Shown: positions 44,348 through 54,978 of the stretch, in pieces
How the letters are laid out: every line of letters starts with the position of its first letter
Numbering within the stretch: the first letter of the stretch is position 1
From: Cherax quadricarinatus
Taxonomy: Eukaryota; Arthropoda; Malacostraca; Decapoda; Parastacidae
Length of the DNA: 64,000 bases
NCBI RefSeq assembly: GCF_038502225.1
Contig: NC_091383.1
Coordinates: 3,423,235 to 3,487,234, forward strand
Reading direction: 5' to 3'
The notes under the pieces: generated by a model
The model's input: the letters and a program-made list of their open reading frames with translations, nothing else
What the model was told of the DNA's origin: nothing
Database searches by the model: none
Made by a program: the position numbers and the translations under genes

Positions 44348-45028
44348 ATGAGTTTGGTCAACTGGAACAATGGAATTAGTGTAAGCAACAGAAGTCCAGA
44401 GGTCATACTGCAGCTTTATACATCATTAGTAAGGCCTCACCTAGATTATGCAGCTCAATTCTGGTCTCCATATTACAGAATGGACATAAATTCGTTAGAA
44501 AACATTCAGCGTAGGATGACTAAATTAATACATAGCATTAGAAATCTTCCTTATGAAGAAAGATTGAAGACTCTTAAGTTACATTCACTTGTTAGACGAA
44601 GAATGAGGGGAGACCTGATAGAAGTGTATAAGTGGAAGATAGGTATTAATAAAGGGGATATTAACAAGGTCTTGAGGATATCTCTCCAAGAGAGAACCCG
44701 CAGTAATGGATTTAAATTAGATAAGTTTAGATTTAGAAAGGACATAGGAAAGTATTGGTTTGGAAATAGGGTAGTTGATGAGTGGAACAGTCTACCTAGT
44801 TGGGTTATTGAGGCTAGGACTTTGGGTAGTTTCAAATTTAGGTTGGATAAGTACATGAGTGGGAGGGGTTGGATTTGAGTGGGACTTGCACATCAGAGCT
44901 TATTTCTTGGGTAGCATTGAAAATTGGGTTGGTCAAATGTTTGTTAGTGGGATGAATTGTAAAGGACCTGCCTAGTATGGGCCAACAGGCCTGCTGCAGT
45001 GTTCCTCCTTTCTTATGTTCTTATGTTC
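44348..45028 (+). mobile_element. LINE-E (CR1-like), 5'-truncated, C-terminal RT tail
   Basis: An open frame of 176 codons (to 44878) covers the RT C-terminal domain: LVRPHLDYAAQFWSP, RRRMRGDLIEVYKWK, then FGNRVVDEWNSLPSWV. The 3' UTR ends with tandem TTATGTTC octamers, as in CR1. The flanks ttctaaaaaaatag and ttctaaaatag form a TSD differing only in A-run length. The transcript frame is intact but the enzyme core is absent. Confidence 0.88.
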
Positions 45029-45183
45029 TAAAATAGGGCTCAAAGTGGGCGAAATAGCCAATTTGTAAATATCGCCGAGGTCGCTAATTTGCGAGAGCAT
45101 AATTCCGTCAGTTTTCCATCAATTTTTGTGTTTTTGGTGTCATTACAATCGGGAAAAGATTCTCTATCATTTCATAAGAAAAT

Positions 45184-45185
<2 letters not shown>

Positions 45186-45218
<33 letters not shown>
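45186..45218. repeat. Poly(T) run of about 33
   Basis: Uninterrupted T tract; length is uncertain because homopolymers are error-prone. No element end is clearly attached. Confidence 0.9.
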
Positions 45219-45220
<2 letters not shown>

Positions 45221-45299
45221 TTTGTGACACCAGGAGACACTTCAGGATTGGGGGTTGCGACAGTGAAGGGGTTAATTATTAAGGATTTGTATCTGTGTG

Positions 45300-45380
45300 C
45301 CTCTGACAAGACAGTGATGGTGTGAATGATGGTCAAAGTGTCTCTTCTTTTTTGGGTCACCCTACCTCGTTGCTGTGTTT
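45300..45380 (+). mobile_element. LINE-B 3' UTR scrap
   Basis: Contains gacaagacagtgatgg, tgaatgatggt.aaagt and ttttttgggtcaccctacctc, as at 41668-41725. Confidence 0.65.
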
Positions 45381-45654
45381 TTACTGAATCATCTTACACA
45401 GTGGATCGTCGGGTAACGGTGGCATCGGCTAACGCCAAAATCGGATAGCGGCACGTTTTTGTGTCAAAATATTGGCTCGGCTAATACCCAAGAACTTGGT
45501 TAAGGGCATTCATCCCGAATGTGTCCGCGCAGCCTGAGCCCATGTAAAGCCAGTGTGCCATTGTTTACAAGTCAGGGAGGACGATTCCTCGTGTACATGC
45601 AATATATTTTGTATTCCATTGTTTTTAGTGCTTATAACTGCTAAATAAGCCACC

Positions 45655-45864
45655 ATGGGCCTAAAGAAAGCTTCTAGTGCCAGCCCTGTGGTAAAGAAGG
45701 AAAGAAGTACAATAGAATTCGAGAAAAAACTCGTAGCAAAGTACCAAAGTGGAGGAGGAAGAGAGAGGGGAAAATGTGCCTTCTGCAGTGATTCTACGAT
45801 ATGTACGATAATAAAGCAGCAGGTTTTGATAAAGGCTATAGTGCCAGCCAGCGATAAAGTGTAG
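45655..45864 (+). pseudogene. Tigger-like transposase N-terminal DNA-binding fragment
   Basis: Peptide MGLKKASSASPVVKKERSTI resembles the start of a CENP-B/pogo-type HTH domain (basic lead, then a helix like FEKKLVAKYQSG and, after damage, STICTIIK). The middle is frameshifted (GRERGKCAFC), and the frame stops at 45862-45864 long before any DDE domain. An alternative is a host gene carrying this domain, but the flanking inverted repeats favour a transposon. Confidence 0.65.
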
Positions 45865-46067
45865 AATTAACAGTGTAGCAAGTAAGTTAAGGGAGTAAGT
45901 GATAGAAAAACGACACGAAAATAACTCTCCAATGTTGTTTTATGTGCATCGGGCCGCTGAACATACGCCGCCCTGCTACGTATCTTCCATCACCCTAAAC
46001 CTCTGCCAGCATCTCCTCCATCAAACTAACTAATTAAACTAACCTCCTCCAAGGTAAGTGTAAATAT

Positions 46068-46196
46068 AAAAGGACCCCAATGGAAATACGTCACTCCGGC
46101 TTTTTTTGGGTTATCCCAGATACTTTACACATTTGCTGCTATGTATGATAATCTATGTAACTGTATTTGTGTATACCTGAATAAACTTACTTAATT
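46068..46196 (+). repeat. SINE/LINE 3' end with TTAC-type tail, copy 2
   Basis: Ends GTATACCTGAATAAACTTAC; sister of 32803-32930 (minus). Inserted in the Tigger-like element. Confidence 0.6.
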
Positions 46197-46481
46197 ATTT
46201 ATAAATTAAAATGTAAATATTTCTTATTTATAAATTACATACATTGTTTAAGTGTGATAGTGTTGGTGAGCTCTGCTGCCGCCTCCACCACCACTAATAT
46301 GTACGGCATCTCTCTGTGGCCCTTATAAACCCAACAACAACACTTCCATCACTTTACTTCTCTCATACATTATGACATATTTTATTCATTCTAGAGTATA
46401 TATCATGTTTCTATGTTATTAATATTGTTTATGATATATTAGGTGAATTGTGATAGATAAATAAGCCATCCTAGGTAATAG

Positions 46482-46943
46482 GTTGGTAGACAGCAACCGC
46501 CCACGAAGGTACTACCGTCCTGCCAAGTGAGTGTAAAACGAAAGCCTGTAATTGTTTAACATGATGGTAGGATTGCTGGTGTCCTTTTTTTCTGTCTCAT
46601 GAACATGCAAGATTTCAGGTACGTCTTGTTACTTCTACTTACACTTAGGTCACACTGCACATACATGTACAAGCACATATATACACACACCCCTCTGGGT
46701 TTTCTTCTATTTTCTTTCTAGTTCTTATTCTTGTTTATTTTCTCTTATCTCCATGGGGAAGTGGAACAGAATTCTTCCTCCATAAGCCATGCGTGTTGTA
46801 AGAGGCAACTAAAATGCCGGGAGCAAGGGGATAGTAACCCCTTCTCCCGTATAAATTACTAAATTTAAAAAGAGAAACTTTCATTTTTCTTTTTGGGCCA
46901 CCCTGCCTTGGTGTGATATGGCCGGTTTGTTGAAAAAAAAAAA
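46482..46943 (+). mobile_element. Short non-autonomous RTE derivative, about 460 bp
   Basis: Starts with one 5' monomer (GGTTGGTAGACAGCAACC), follows the LINE-B 5' UTR to about the position of the endonuclease ATG, then switches directly to the LINE-B 3' UTR (tttttctttttgggccaccc) and ends in poly(A). AAGCCAT at both flanks is a candidate TSD. Same structure as 34563-35033 (minus), so the deletion form has itself been mobilised. Confidence 0.82.
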
Positions 46944-47291
46944 AAGCCATATAGGTGATATTAGCGTCATATTGAAGCATAATAAACTCGCTTTCCTCTC
47001 CCCTCCTACCTGTCTGCCATACACCAACAAGAGTCAATAAAGGTATGTGTGACGTTAAATGTTCATTTATCCATTTTATTAGTGCTTTGTATTTGTCATT
47101 GTTTTCTGTATATATATATCTATATTTAATCTTTAAAAAATATATTTTTTGTTAATACTTTTGGCTGTCTGAAACAGATTAATTGGATTTCCATTATTTC
47201 TTATGGGGAAAATTAATTCGGCTAAGGGAAAAATTGGTTAAAGGCAAGCTCTCTGGAATGGATTTATGCCATTACCCGAGGGTCCACTATA

Positions 47292-47494
47292 CAGTGGACC
47301 CCCGCTTAACAATCACCTCCAAATGCGACCAATTATGTAAGTGTATTTATGTAAGTGCGTTTGTACGTGTATGTTTGGGGGTCTGAAATGGACTAATCTA
47401 CTTCACAATATTCCTTATGGGAAAAAATTCGGTCAGTACTGGCACCTGAACATACTACTGGAATGAAAAAAGTTCGTTAACCGGGGGTCCACTG
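47292..47494 (+). mobile_element. 203-bp MITE with TA TSD, copy 1
   Basis: Terminal inverted repeat CAGTGGACCCCCG[C/G]TTAAC, flanked by TA on both sides. Interior non-coding. Copy 2 is inverted at 47999-48201. The TIR matches the Tigger/mariner group. Confidence 0.9.
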
Positions 47495-47998
47495 TATATA
47501 AAAAACATCATTTGTTGTTTCTCAGGTGCTGTATAATCAGTACAAGTTTAGAGCTTCCCAACGACTCTGAAGGTAAGTCTGTAAGGCTGGATTATAAAAG
47601 GCTGAACAGCTTGCCTTGTGAAACTCTTATGTATTGAGAGGATCACTTTGTTAATTATTGTAAAAAGTGTAGTAGCATCATAATTTTATGTGTGTTTAAA
47701 GATTAATAAGTTTGTCATCTCATGAGAATGGAATAATGTGAATTTGTAAAATACTTTTTCGTTAGATTTTGGACTTCAGGTTCTCAGCGACTTAGTGGGG
47801 TTATGTTCCCACAAAACTATCGAAAATATTTTAAGTCATATATGAATTACATGATAAATAAGTCAAATAACTACTGTCACTGAATAATAAACAAATAATT
47901 ACTCTAAATACCAGTACTGAAAAGTCAGTAAATAAATACAAGTTATGGACTTGTTGCCTTCATATTGGGTAATTATCTCAAGTTTCACCTCCAAAATA

Positions 47999-48201
47999 CA
48001 GTGGACCCCCGGTTAACGATATTTTTTCATTCCATAAGTATGTTCAGGTGCCAGTACTGACCGAATTTATTCCCATAAGGAATATTGTGAAGTAGATTAG
48101 TCCATTTCAGACCCCCAAACAAACACGTACAAACGCACTTACATAAATACACTTACATAATTGGTCGCATTCGGAGGTAATCGTTATGCGGGGGTCCACT
48201 G
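47999..48201 (-). mobile_element. 203-bp MITE with TA TSD, copy 2 (inverted)
   Basis: Same 203-bp length and interior as copy 1, opposite orientation, TA flanks. The two could pair across the 504-bp gap. That gap shows no gene, only a SINE-T tail scrap at about 47525-47560 (gctgtataatcagtac). Confidence 0.9.
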
Positions 48202-48456
48202 TAATTGTTGCCACACCATCGTAAAGTAGAAATATCCCGAGTCAAACCATTGTAGGTTGAGGCGCACCTGTAGTGTGTGGTATTGTGATAAAAGAATAGC
48301 CATTTACTGCAGGAATATTGCTCTAGTACATGTGTTTGAGGACACTTTCCATTTTATCACAGGAATTTTTTTTGTATGTATTTCAAAGTTAAAAAGGAGA
48401 ACGATGTATTTATTGTTTGTGGTTCATGTATATTTGTAAATACTGTAGGGGTTACA

Positions 48457-48817
48457 CAGCACCTGGCTTGGTTATGCAAAACTTGGCTTGGTTATGTAAT
48501 ACCTGCTTTGCTTATGCAATATCAGACTTGGTTGCAACATCTGGCTGAGCTATACAACACCTGGCTGAGCTATACAACACCTGGCTGAGCTATACAACAC
48601 CTGGCTGGGCTATAAAACACCTGGCTGGGCTATAAAACACCTGGCTGGGCTATAAAACACCTGGCTGGGCTATAAAACACCTGGCTGGGCTATAAAACAC
48701 CTGGCTGGGCTATAAAACACCTGGCTGGGCTATAAAACACCTGGCTGGGCTATAAAACACCTGGCTGGGCTATAAAACACCTGGCTGGGCTATAAAACAC
48801 CTGGCTTAGTTATACTC
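48457..48817. repeat. 20-bp array (CACCTGGCTGGGCTATAAAA), about 18 copies
   Basis: Eleven nearly perfect units preceded by diverged ones (gagctatacaa). Each regular unit contains TATAAAA, which is coincidental unless shown otherwise. From 48818 to 49039 I see nothing. Confidence 0.95.
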
Positions 48818-49039
48818 AGATGATCTCTACAGATTCAGCATTTTCCATAAATGTAACATCAAATGTAAATGTAACATCTCACATCTAACAAGCAAATGTT
48901 TTTGTCTGCTAGATGGTTTGTATATAAGATCAAATGAATAGATCTTTGATTATGCAGCATCCTCGGCTGGGGTTGAACTAGAGTAAAAAACATGATAGTT
49001 ACATCATTTTTTTTGATCTGGTGTTAGTGTTAGCAAAGT

Positions 49040-51430
49040 AGGAATAATCAGGGGATTCAGAGACCCTGGTTAGTGCGACTTTGAGTCCTGGAGGTGGGAA
49101 GTACAGTACCTGCACTCTGAAGGATGAGTGAGGATGTTACAGTTCTGGAGGTGGGAAGTACAGTACCTGTACTCTGAAGGATGAGTGAGGATGTTACAGT
49201 TCTGGAGGTGGGAAGTACAGTACCTGTACTCTGAAGGATGAGTGAGGATGTTACAGTTCTGGAGGTGGGAAGTACAGTACCTGCACTCTGAAGGATGAGT
49301 GAGGATGTTACAGTTCTGGAGGTGGGAAGTACAGTGCCTGCACTCTGAAGGATGAGTGAGGATGTTACAGTTCTGGAGGTGGGAAGTACAGTACCTGCAC
49401 TCTGAAGGATGAGTGAGGATGTTACAGTTCTGGAGGTGGGAAGTACAGTACCTGTACTCTGAAGGATGAGTGAGGATGTTACAGTTCTGGAGGTGGGAAG
49501 TACAGTACCTGCACTCTGAAGGATGAGTGAGGATGTTACAGTTCTGGAGGTGGGAAGTACAGTACCTGTACTCTGAAGGATGAGTGAGGATGTTACAGTC
49601 CTGGAGGTGGGAAGTACAGTACCTGCACTCTGAAGGATGAGTGAGGATGTTACAGTTCTGGAGGTGGGAAGTACAGTATCTGCACTCTGAAGGATGAGTG
49701 AGGATGTTACAGTCCTGGAGGTGGGAAGTACAGTACCTGCACTCTGAAGGATGAGTGAGGATGTTACAGTCCTGGAGGTGGGAAGTACAGTACCAGCACT
49801 CTGAAGGATGAGTGAGGATGTTACAGTCCTGGAGGTGGGAAGTACAGTACCTGTACTCTGAAGGATGAGTGAGGATGTTACAGTCCTGGAGGTGGGAAGT
49901 ACAGTACCTGCACTCTGAAGGATGGGTGAGGATGTTGCAGTTCTGGAGGTGGGAAGTACAGTACCTGCACTCTGAAGGATGGGTGAGGATGTTGCAGTTC
50001 TGGAGGTGGGAAGTACAGTACCTGCACTCTGAAGGATGAGTGAGGATGTTACAGTTCTGGAGGTGGGAAGTACAGTACCTGCACTCTGAAGGATGAGTGA
50101 GGATGTTACAGTTCTGGAGGTGGGAAGTACAGTACCTGTACTCTGAAGGATGGGTGAGGATGTTACAGTGCTGGAGGTGGGAAGTACAGTACCTGCACTC
50201 TGAAGGATGAGTGAGGATGTTACAGTTCTGGAGGTGGGAAGTACAGTACCTGTACTCTGAAGGATGGGTGAGGATGTTACAGTGCTGGAGGTGGGAAGTA
50301 CAGTACCTGCACTCTGAAGGATGGGTGAGGATGTTACAGTTCTGGAGGTGGGAAGTACAGTACCTGCACTCTGAAGGATGGGTGAGGATGTTACAGTTCT
50401 GGAGGTGGGAAGTACAGTACCTGCACTCTGAAGGATGGGTGAGGATGTTACAGTTCTGGAGGTGGGAAGTACAGTACCTGCACTCTGAAGGATGGGTGAG
50501 GATGTTACAGTTCTGGAGGTGGGAAGTACAGTACCTGCACTCTGAAGGATGGGTGAGGATGTTACAGTTCTGGAGGTGGGAAGTACAGTACCTGCACTCT
50601 GAAGGATGGGTGAGGATGTTACAGTTCTGGAGGTGGGAAGTACAGTACCTGCACTCTGAAGGATGGGTGAGGATGTTACAGTCCTGGAGGTGGGAAGTAC
50701 AGTACCTGCACTCTGAAGGATGGGTGAGGATGTTACAGTCCTGGAGGTGGGAAGTACAGTACCTGCACTCTGAAGGATGGGTGAGGATGTTACAGTCCTG
50801 GAGGTGGGAAGTACAGTACCTGTACTCTGAAGGATGAGTGAGGATGTTACAGTTCTGGAGGTGGGAAGTACAGTACCTGCACTCTGAAGGATGGGTGAGG
50901 ATGTTACAGTTCTGGAGGTGGGAAGTACAGTACCTGTACTCTGAAGGATGAGTGAGGATGTTACAGTCCTGGAGGTGGGAAGTACAGTACCTGTACTCTG
51001 AAGGATGAGTGAGGATGTTACAGTCCTGGAGGTGGGAAGTACAGTACCTGCACTCTGAAGGATGAGTGAGGATGTTACAGTTCTGGAGGTGGGAAGTACA
51101 GTACCTGCACTCTGAAGGATGAGTGAGGATGTTACAGTCCTGGAGGTGGGAAGTACAGTACCTGCACTCTGAAGGATGAGTGAGGATGTTACAGTCCTGG
51201 AGGTGGGAAGTACAGTACCTGCACTCTGAAGGATGAGTGAGGATGTTACAGTCCTGGAGGTGGGAAGTACAGTACCTGTACTCTGAAGGATGGGTGAGGA
51301 TGTTACAGTTCTGGAGGTGGGAAGTACAGTACCTGTACTCTGAAGGATGGGTGAGGATGTTACAGTTCTGGAGGTGGAAAGTACAGTACCTGCACTCTGA
51401 AGGATGGGTGAGGATGTTTCAGGATGGACA
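49040..51430. repeat. 57-bp array expanded from the LINE-B 3' UTR, about 41 copies
   Basis: The left flank (ggggattcagagaccctgg, then TTGAGTCCTGGAGGTGGGAA) follows LINE-B at about 41543-41600. The unit (GAAGTACAGTACCTGCACTC, TGAAGGATGAGTGAGGATG, TTACAGT) occurs once in LINE-B (41588-41635). Where TGA has become TGG, adjacent units read through and give false ORFs (50211-50837 and 51237-51443) of a 19-residue repeat. From 51431 to 51764 I see no gene. Confidence 0.95.
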
Positions 51431-51764
51431 GTCGTGTGTGTAGTGGACCATGCATTGCGAATCTCGGGTCAGCTGGTCGGTGAATTAAGAGTGAGTACAA
51501 GTCCGTGTTACTGATAACATCTACCCTTTCTCTGGTAATAAGTCTCGTAGGTCAATTGTTTATGTTATGTAATTTTCCATCAGGATATGTTGTATTCTCG
51601 CTCTTTATATTAGGTAAACTATAGTCATAGTTCCCATTTTTATTTGTACCCTCTTATGCCATTCCATATTCTGTTAAGCACTGGGATAATACAGGAGATG
51701 GGTTCACTTGCTGGGATACCTCAGGCAGAGTGGGTAAAGGTCTCACAATTTTCAGAATTTTTTT

Positions 51765-51925
51765 CATTGTGCCCACCATCCCAGGCAGGGTGACCTAAAA
51801 AGAAAAACATAATTTTTCTTTTATATTTAGTGATGTATACAGGAGAAGGTGTACTAGCCCCTTGCTGCTGGCATTTTAGTAGCCTCTTATGACACACGAC
51901 TTTCAGAGGAAAAATTATTTTCTTA
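51765..51925 (-). mobile_element. Short RTE derivative fragment, diverged
   Basis: Reverse complement keeps the order ctaaaatgcc, aaggggct, ctcctgtatac, aagaaaaat and the gggccaccctgcc-like segment, as in 46482-46943. Confidence 0.65.
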
Positions 51926-52067
51926 TGCTTAGATGTTGGTGGCATAGCAGTGTGGTATAGTTGTCTTAGTCATGGAACAATGATGTATAAAGCCAGGATT
52001 ACCTATACATCTATCATTTACAAGTCAGAGTAATGGCATAGACATGTACAATATTGTACAGTACATA

Positions 52068-52165
52068 CAGTGGTACCTCGGGATATGAAATTAATTAGTT
52101 CCAGAATGCTGTTTGAGTGCCGATACCAAACAAATTTGTTCCCATAAGGAATAATGTTGGTTTAG
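52068..52165 (+). mobile_element. Tigger-like MITE half
   Basis: TACAGTGGTACCTCGGGATA start and a ttgttcccataaggaata block like the 203-bp MITEs; the right end is replaced by the Penelope-like fragment. Confidence 0.6.
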
Positions 52166-52198
52166 AAAGACACGTAAGCAAACACTATGACATATTTA

Positions 52199-52238
52199 TT
52201 AGAAAACGTTTCGGTCCTGGGACCTTGATCACTTCTAA
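52199..52238 (-). ncRNA. Hammerhead-like motif (core GUGAUCA), copy C
   Basis: Minus strand: UUAGAA, GUGAUCA, extra A, stem II GGUCC-CA-GGACC, GAAAC, GUU, then UUCUAA. Stem I is a perfect 6 bp. Relative to CUGAUGA the core has C3 to G and G8 to C, a compensatory swap of the 3-8 pair. Activity is untested. Confidence 0.6.
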
Positions 52239-52515
52239 CTTACAGAGGTAGAAAGACGTTATATATATAGGTGGAGAGTGAGGTGTGACGCACGTGACCT
52301 GAGGAATGTCAAAAGAACATAAGAATGGAGGAACACTGTAGAAGGCCTACTGGCCCATACGAGGCAGGTCCTTATCAAAACAACCTCTACCTATGATGAG
52401 GATGGGTAGACGATGAAATCATGTGACTCCTGTGTTGTTGGGTTGGTGGTGCTTAAGTATCATGTATGCCAATGTTTTTGAAATTTTGTAGTTTCCAGTG
52501 TTGCGTTCTATAGTG

Positions 52516-52760
52516 TCAGTGACGGCGATTAGTGAGGCTTCTAGGCACCGTCGGCGTCTGAGGTTGTGCCACATTCCAGTTCATCAAATGCCCCGTGGAG
52601 TCTCTGTGGAGGACACAGGCGTACCTTACATCGTCTCTGTTAGAGGCATTTCGATGCTCATTCAGGCAGACTGCAAGATCTCTGCCTGTCTCGCCTACAT
52701 ATTTCTTGGGACAAAACCCACAGGGGATAGTGTCTGGGTTTATGTCATTCTAAATGCTGG
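52516..52760 (-). pseudogene. Penelope-like GIY-YIG endonuclease C-terminus
   Basis: Minus-strand translation gives DTIPCGFCPKKYVGETGRDL, then NEHRNAS, VLHRDSTGHLMNW and a stop near 52516. CxxC ahead of YVGETGR, EHR and the late His/Asn match the Cys/His-containing GIY-YIG domain of Penelope-like elements, which cleaves target DNA. A TAG near 52758 interrupts the frame on the N-terminal side and the RT domain is absent, so it is a dead fragment. The plus-strand frame over the same region is a shadow. Confidence 0.8.
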
Positions 52761-52869
52761 ACCCAACAAGCTGTCACTAGTTGAACTCACAGAAAATCAA
52801 TTTAGACTCGTTTTACTTTTTTTTTTTTTTAACTGAAATTAACTCTGTTTATTTCAGCACAACACAATG

Positions 52870-53633
52870 TTTGTACAACTGTGCTTCTCACTTTATACTG
52901 ACCCTCGACAGTGCTTCTCACTTTATACTGACACTCGACAGTGCTTCTCACTTTATACTGACCCTCGACAGTGCTTCTCACTTTATACTGACCCTCGACA
53001 GTGCTTCTCACTTTATACTGACCCTTGACAGTGCTTCTCACTTTATACTGACCCTCGACAGTGCTTCTCACTTTATACAGACCCTCGACAGTGCTTCTCA
53101 CTTTATACTGACCCTCGACGGTGCTTCTCACTTTATACTGACCCTCGACGGTGCTTCTCACTTTATACAGACCCTCGACGGTGCTTCTCACTTTATATTG
53201 ACCCTCGACGGTGCTTCTCACTTTATACTGACCCTCGACAGTGCTTCTCACTTTATACTGACCCTCGACAGTGCTTCTCACTTTATACGGACCCTCGACG
53301 GTGCTTCTCACTTTATACTGACCCTCGACAGTGCTTCTCACTTTATACTGACCCTCGACAGTGCTTCTCACTTTATACTGACCCTCGACAGTGCTTCCCA
53401 CTTTATACTGACCCTCGACAGTGCTTCCCACTTTATACTGACCCTCGACAGTGCTTCCCACTTTATACTGACCCTCCACTGTGCTTCCCACTGTATACTG
53501 ACCCACCACTGTGCTTCCCACTTTATACTGACCCTTCACTGTGCTTCCCACTTTATACTGACCTACCACTGTGCTTCCCACTGTATACTGACCCACCACT
53601 GTGCTTCCCACTGTATACTGACCCACCACTGTG
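52870..53633. repeat. 30-bp array, about 25 copies
   Basis: The unit is GTGCTTCTCACTTTATACTG plus ACCCTCGACA. Variants shift from CTTCTCACTT to CTTCCCACTG towards the right end. The period is a multiple of 3, so both strands read open (52781-53692 plus, 52829-53641 minus); I reject both as genes. Confidence 0.96.
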
Positions 53634-53662
53634 GGAAGCACAGTGGTGGGTCAGTATACAGT
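53580..53662. repeat. Inverted repeat closing the 30-bp array
   Basis: The 29-bp arms 53580-53608 and 53634-53662 are exact reverse complements, with a 25-nt spacer that is itself array sequence. Same design as the end of the 35-bp array (4308-4343). From 53663 to 53840 I see no gene. Confidence 0.93.
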
Positions 53663-53840
53663 CGCACAGTATACAGTATACACTCGCACTGACCCTCCAC
53701 TGTGATTCCCACCTTACACTCGCACTAACTCTCCACTCCTTTATCTGCTACCACATATATCCACCTTGTCACCATGTGGTTTTAGCTTGTATTGTAATGT
53801 GTGTTACTGAAGGTGTGTCTGGTCCTCAGCTTAAACATGG

Positions 53841-54021
53841 CATTATTGTTGAAGAATCAGACACATGTACAACATATGATTATGTTGTAGATGTTGCACC
53901 ATCCAGTGACTTTATTAATACAAGGACATATGTTCTTGTATTGATAAAGGCACTGGATGGTGCAACATTTACAAATAAAGATACCTGGATGTTGTACATC
54001 TGGGTATCTAACTCTTTACCT
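53841..54021. mobile_element. Degenerate fold-back Penelope-type terminus, copy D
   Basis: An inverted pair around about 53930, each half like the hammerhead ends at 54877-55017 (ttgtattgataaag, cactggatggtgcaac). GAAAC has become CAACA, so no ribozyme is expected. It ends ttggtattgtataccattc, which leads into the 28-bp array. Confidence 0.7.
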
Positions 54022-54357
54022 TGTTGGTATTGTATACCATTCATGTACAACATGGTATTGTATACCATTCATGTACAACATGGTATTGTATACCATTCAT
54101 GTACAACATGGTATTGTATATCATTCATGTACAACATGGTATTGTATACCATTCATGTACAACATGGTATTGTATACCATTCATGTACAACATGGTATTG
54201 TATATCATTCATGTACAACATGGTATTGTATACCATTCATGTACAACATGGTATTGTATACCATTCATGTACAACATGGTATTGTATACCATTCATGTAC
54301 AACATGGTATTGTGTACCATTCATGTACAACATGGTATTGTATACCATTCATGTACA
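54022..54357. repeat. 28-bp array from a Penelope-type terminus, left part
   Basis: The unit CATGGTATTGTATACCATTC + ATGTACAA resembles the last bases of the hammerhead elements (ggtattatataccattc ttacacaac). About 12 units. It is continuous with the copy D terminus and resumes at 56119 after LINE-C. Period 28 keeps several frames open; no gene. Confidence 0.93.
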
Positions 54358-54359
54358 AC

Positions 54360-54842
54360 ATTATGTTTGGTAGCAGAGCAGGAGATGCGCAAATTAACAT
54401 TAAGATCGACAACACTCTAATTGCCAGGCAAAATGAGGGCAAATTCCTAGGTCTATACCTCGACAACAACCTGAACTTCAGCACCCATATCCAACACATA
54501 ACCAAAAAAGTATCCAAAATGGTTGGGATCCTCTCCAAGATACGATACTACGTGCCGCAAACTGCCCTTCTCTCACTATACCATTCACTTACATATCCAT
54601 ACCTCACCTATGCTATCTGTGCTTGGGGTTCAACTGCAGCAACACACCTAAAGCCAATAATAACCCAACAAAAAGCCGCAGTAAGAATAATCACTAAATC
54701 CCATCCCTGGCAACACACCCCCCCACTCTTCATAGATCTAAACTTACTCCCTGTTCAGTACATCCACACTTACTACTGTGCAATCTACATCTACAGGACC
54801 CTAAATTCCAATATTAACCTTGACCTAAAATGCTTTCTTGAT
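54360..54842 (+). pseudogene. LINE-C RT C-terminal domain, part 1
   Basis: Peptides FLGLYLDNNLNFSTHIQHIT, SKIRYYVPQTALLSLYHSL, YAICAWGSTAATHLKPI and RIITKSHPWQHTPPLF form a typical LINE thumb and C-terminal region. It is interrupted at 54842 by the retrozyme-like element and resumes at 55505. An apparent ATG upstream lies in the array and is not a real start. Confidence 0.82.
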
Positions 54843-54876
54843 ATTAAGACACATGTGCAACATCTGGGTATCTTCA

Positions 54877-54915
54877 TTGTAGACGTTTTGCCATCCAGTG
54901 GCTTTATCAATACAA
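54877..54915 (-). ncRNA. Hammerhead-like motif, degraded (inverted piece)
   Basis: Same as copies B1 and B2 but GAAAC reads AAAAC (G12 lost), so probably inactive. Confidence 0.45.
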
Positions 54916-54978
54916 ATTCTAGGACATAACTTGAAGACAGTAGAACTATGTACAGAAGATGAGGTTATGTCCTAGAAT

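Larger units (their letters stand above)
45399..47289 (+). mobile_element. Tigger/pogo-like DNA transposon remnant
   Basis: Imperfect terminal inverted repeats of about 20 bp: CAGTGGATCGTCGGGTAACG at the left and, reversed, TAGTGGACCCTCGGGTAATG at the right. A transposase N-terminus lies at 45655-45864. Two younger elements sit inside (46068-46196 and 46482-46943). Most of the transposase is missing. The right end abuts a TA shared with the next MITE. Confidence 0.7.
52166..52790 (-). mobile_element. Penelope-like element fragment (GIY-YIG end and terminal hammerhead)
   Basis: On the minus strand the GIY-YIG endonuclease C-terminus (52516-52760) is followed by a 3' UTR. The UTR includes a segment like the LINE-E end (gggccagtaggcc ... 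cttatgttct, 52315-52372) and then a hammerhead-type terminus (52199-52238). The RT domain is missing. GIY-YIG plus a terminal hammerhead is the Penelope hallmark. Confidence 0.82.

Noticed and set aside
48600..48810. Repeated TATA boxes (TATAAAA every 20 bp)
   Set aside because: Part of a simple 20-bp repeat; no initiator, gene or transcript evidence.
50211..50837. 208-codon ORF of a 19-residue Trp-rich repeat
   Set aside because: Open only where TGA became TGG in consecutive 57-bp units; derived from the RTE 3' UTR, not a coding region.
52498..52836. Plus-strand 112-codon ORF
   Set aside because: Antisense of the GIY-YIG fragment, whose motifs read clearly on the minus strand.
52781..53692. 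Long ORFs on both strands over the 30-bp array
   Set aside because: Period divisible by 3 keeps frames open; composition is pure repeat.
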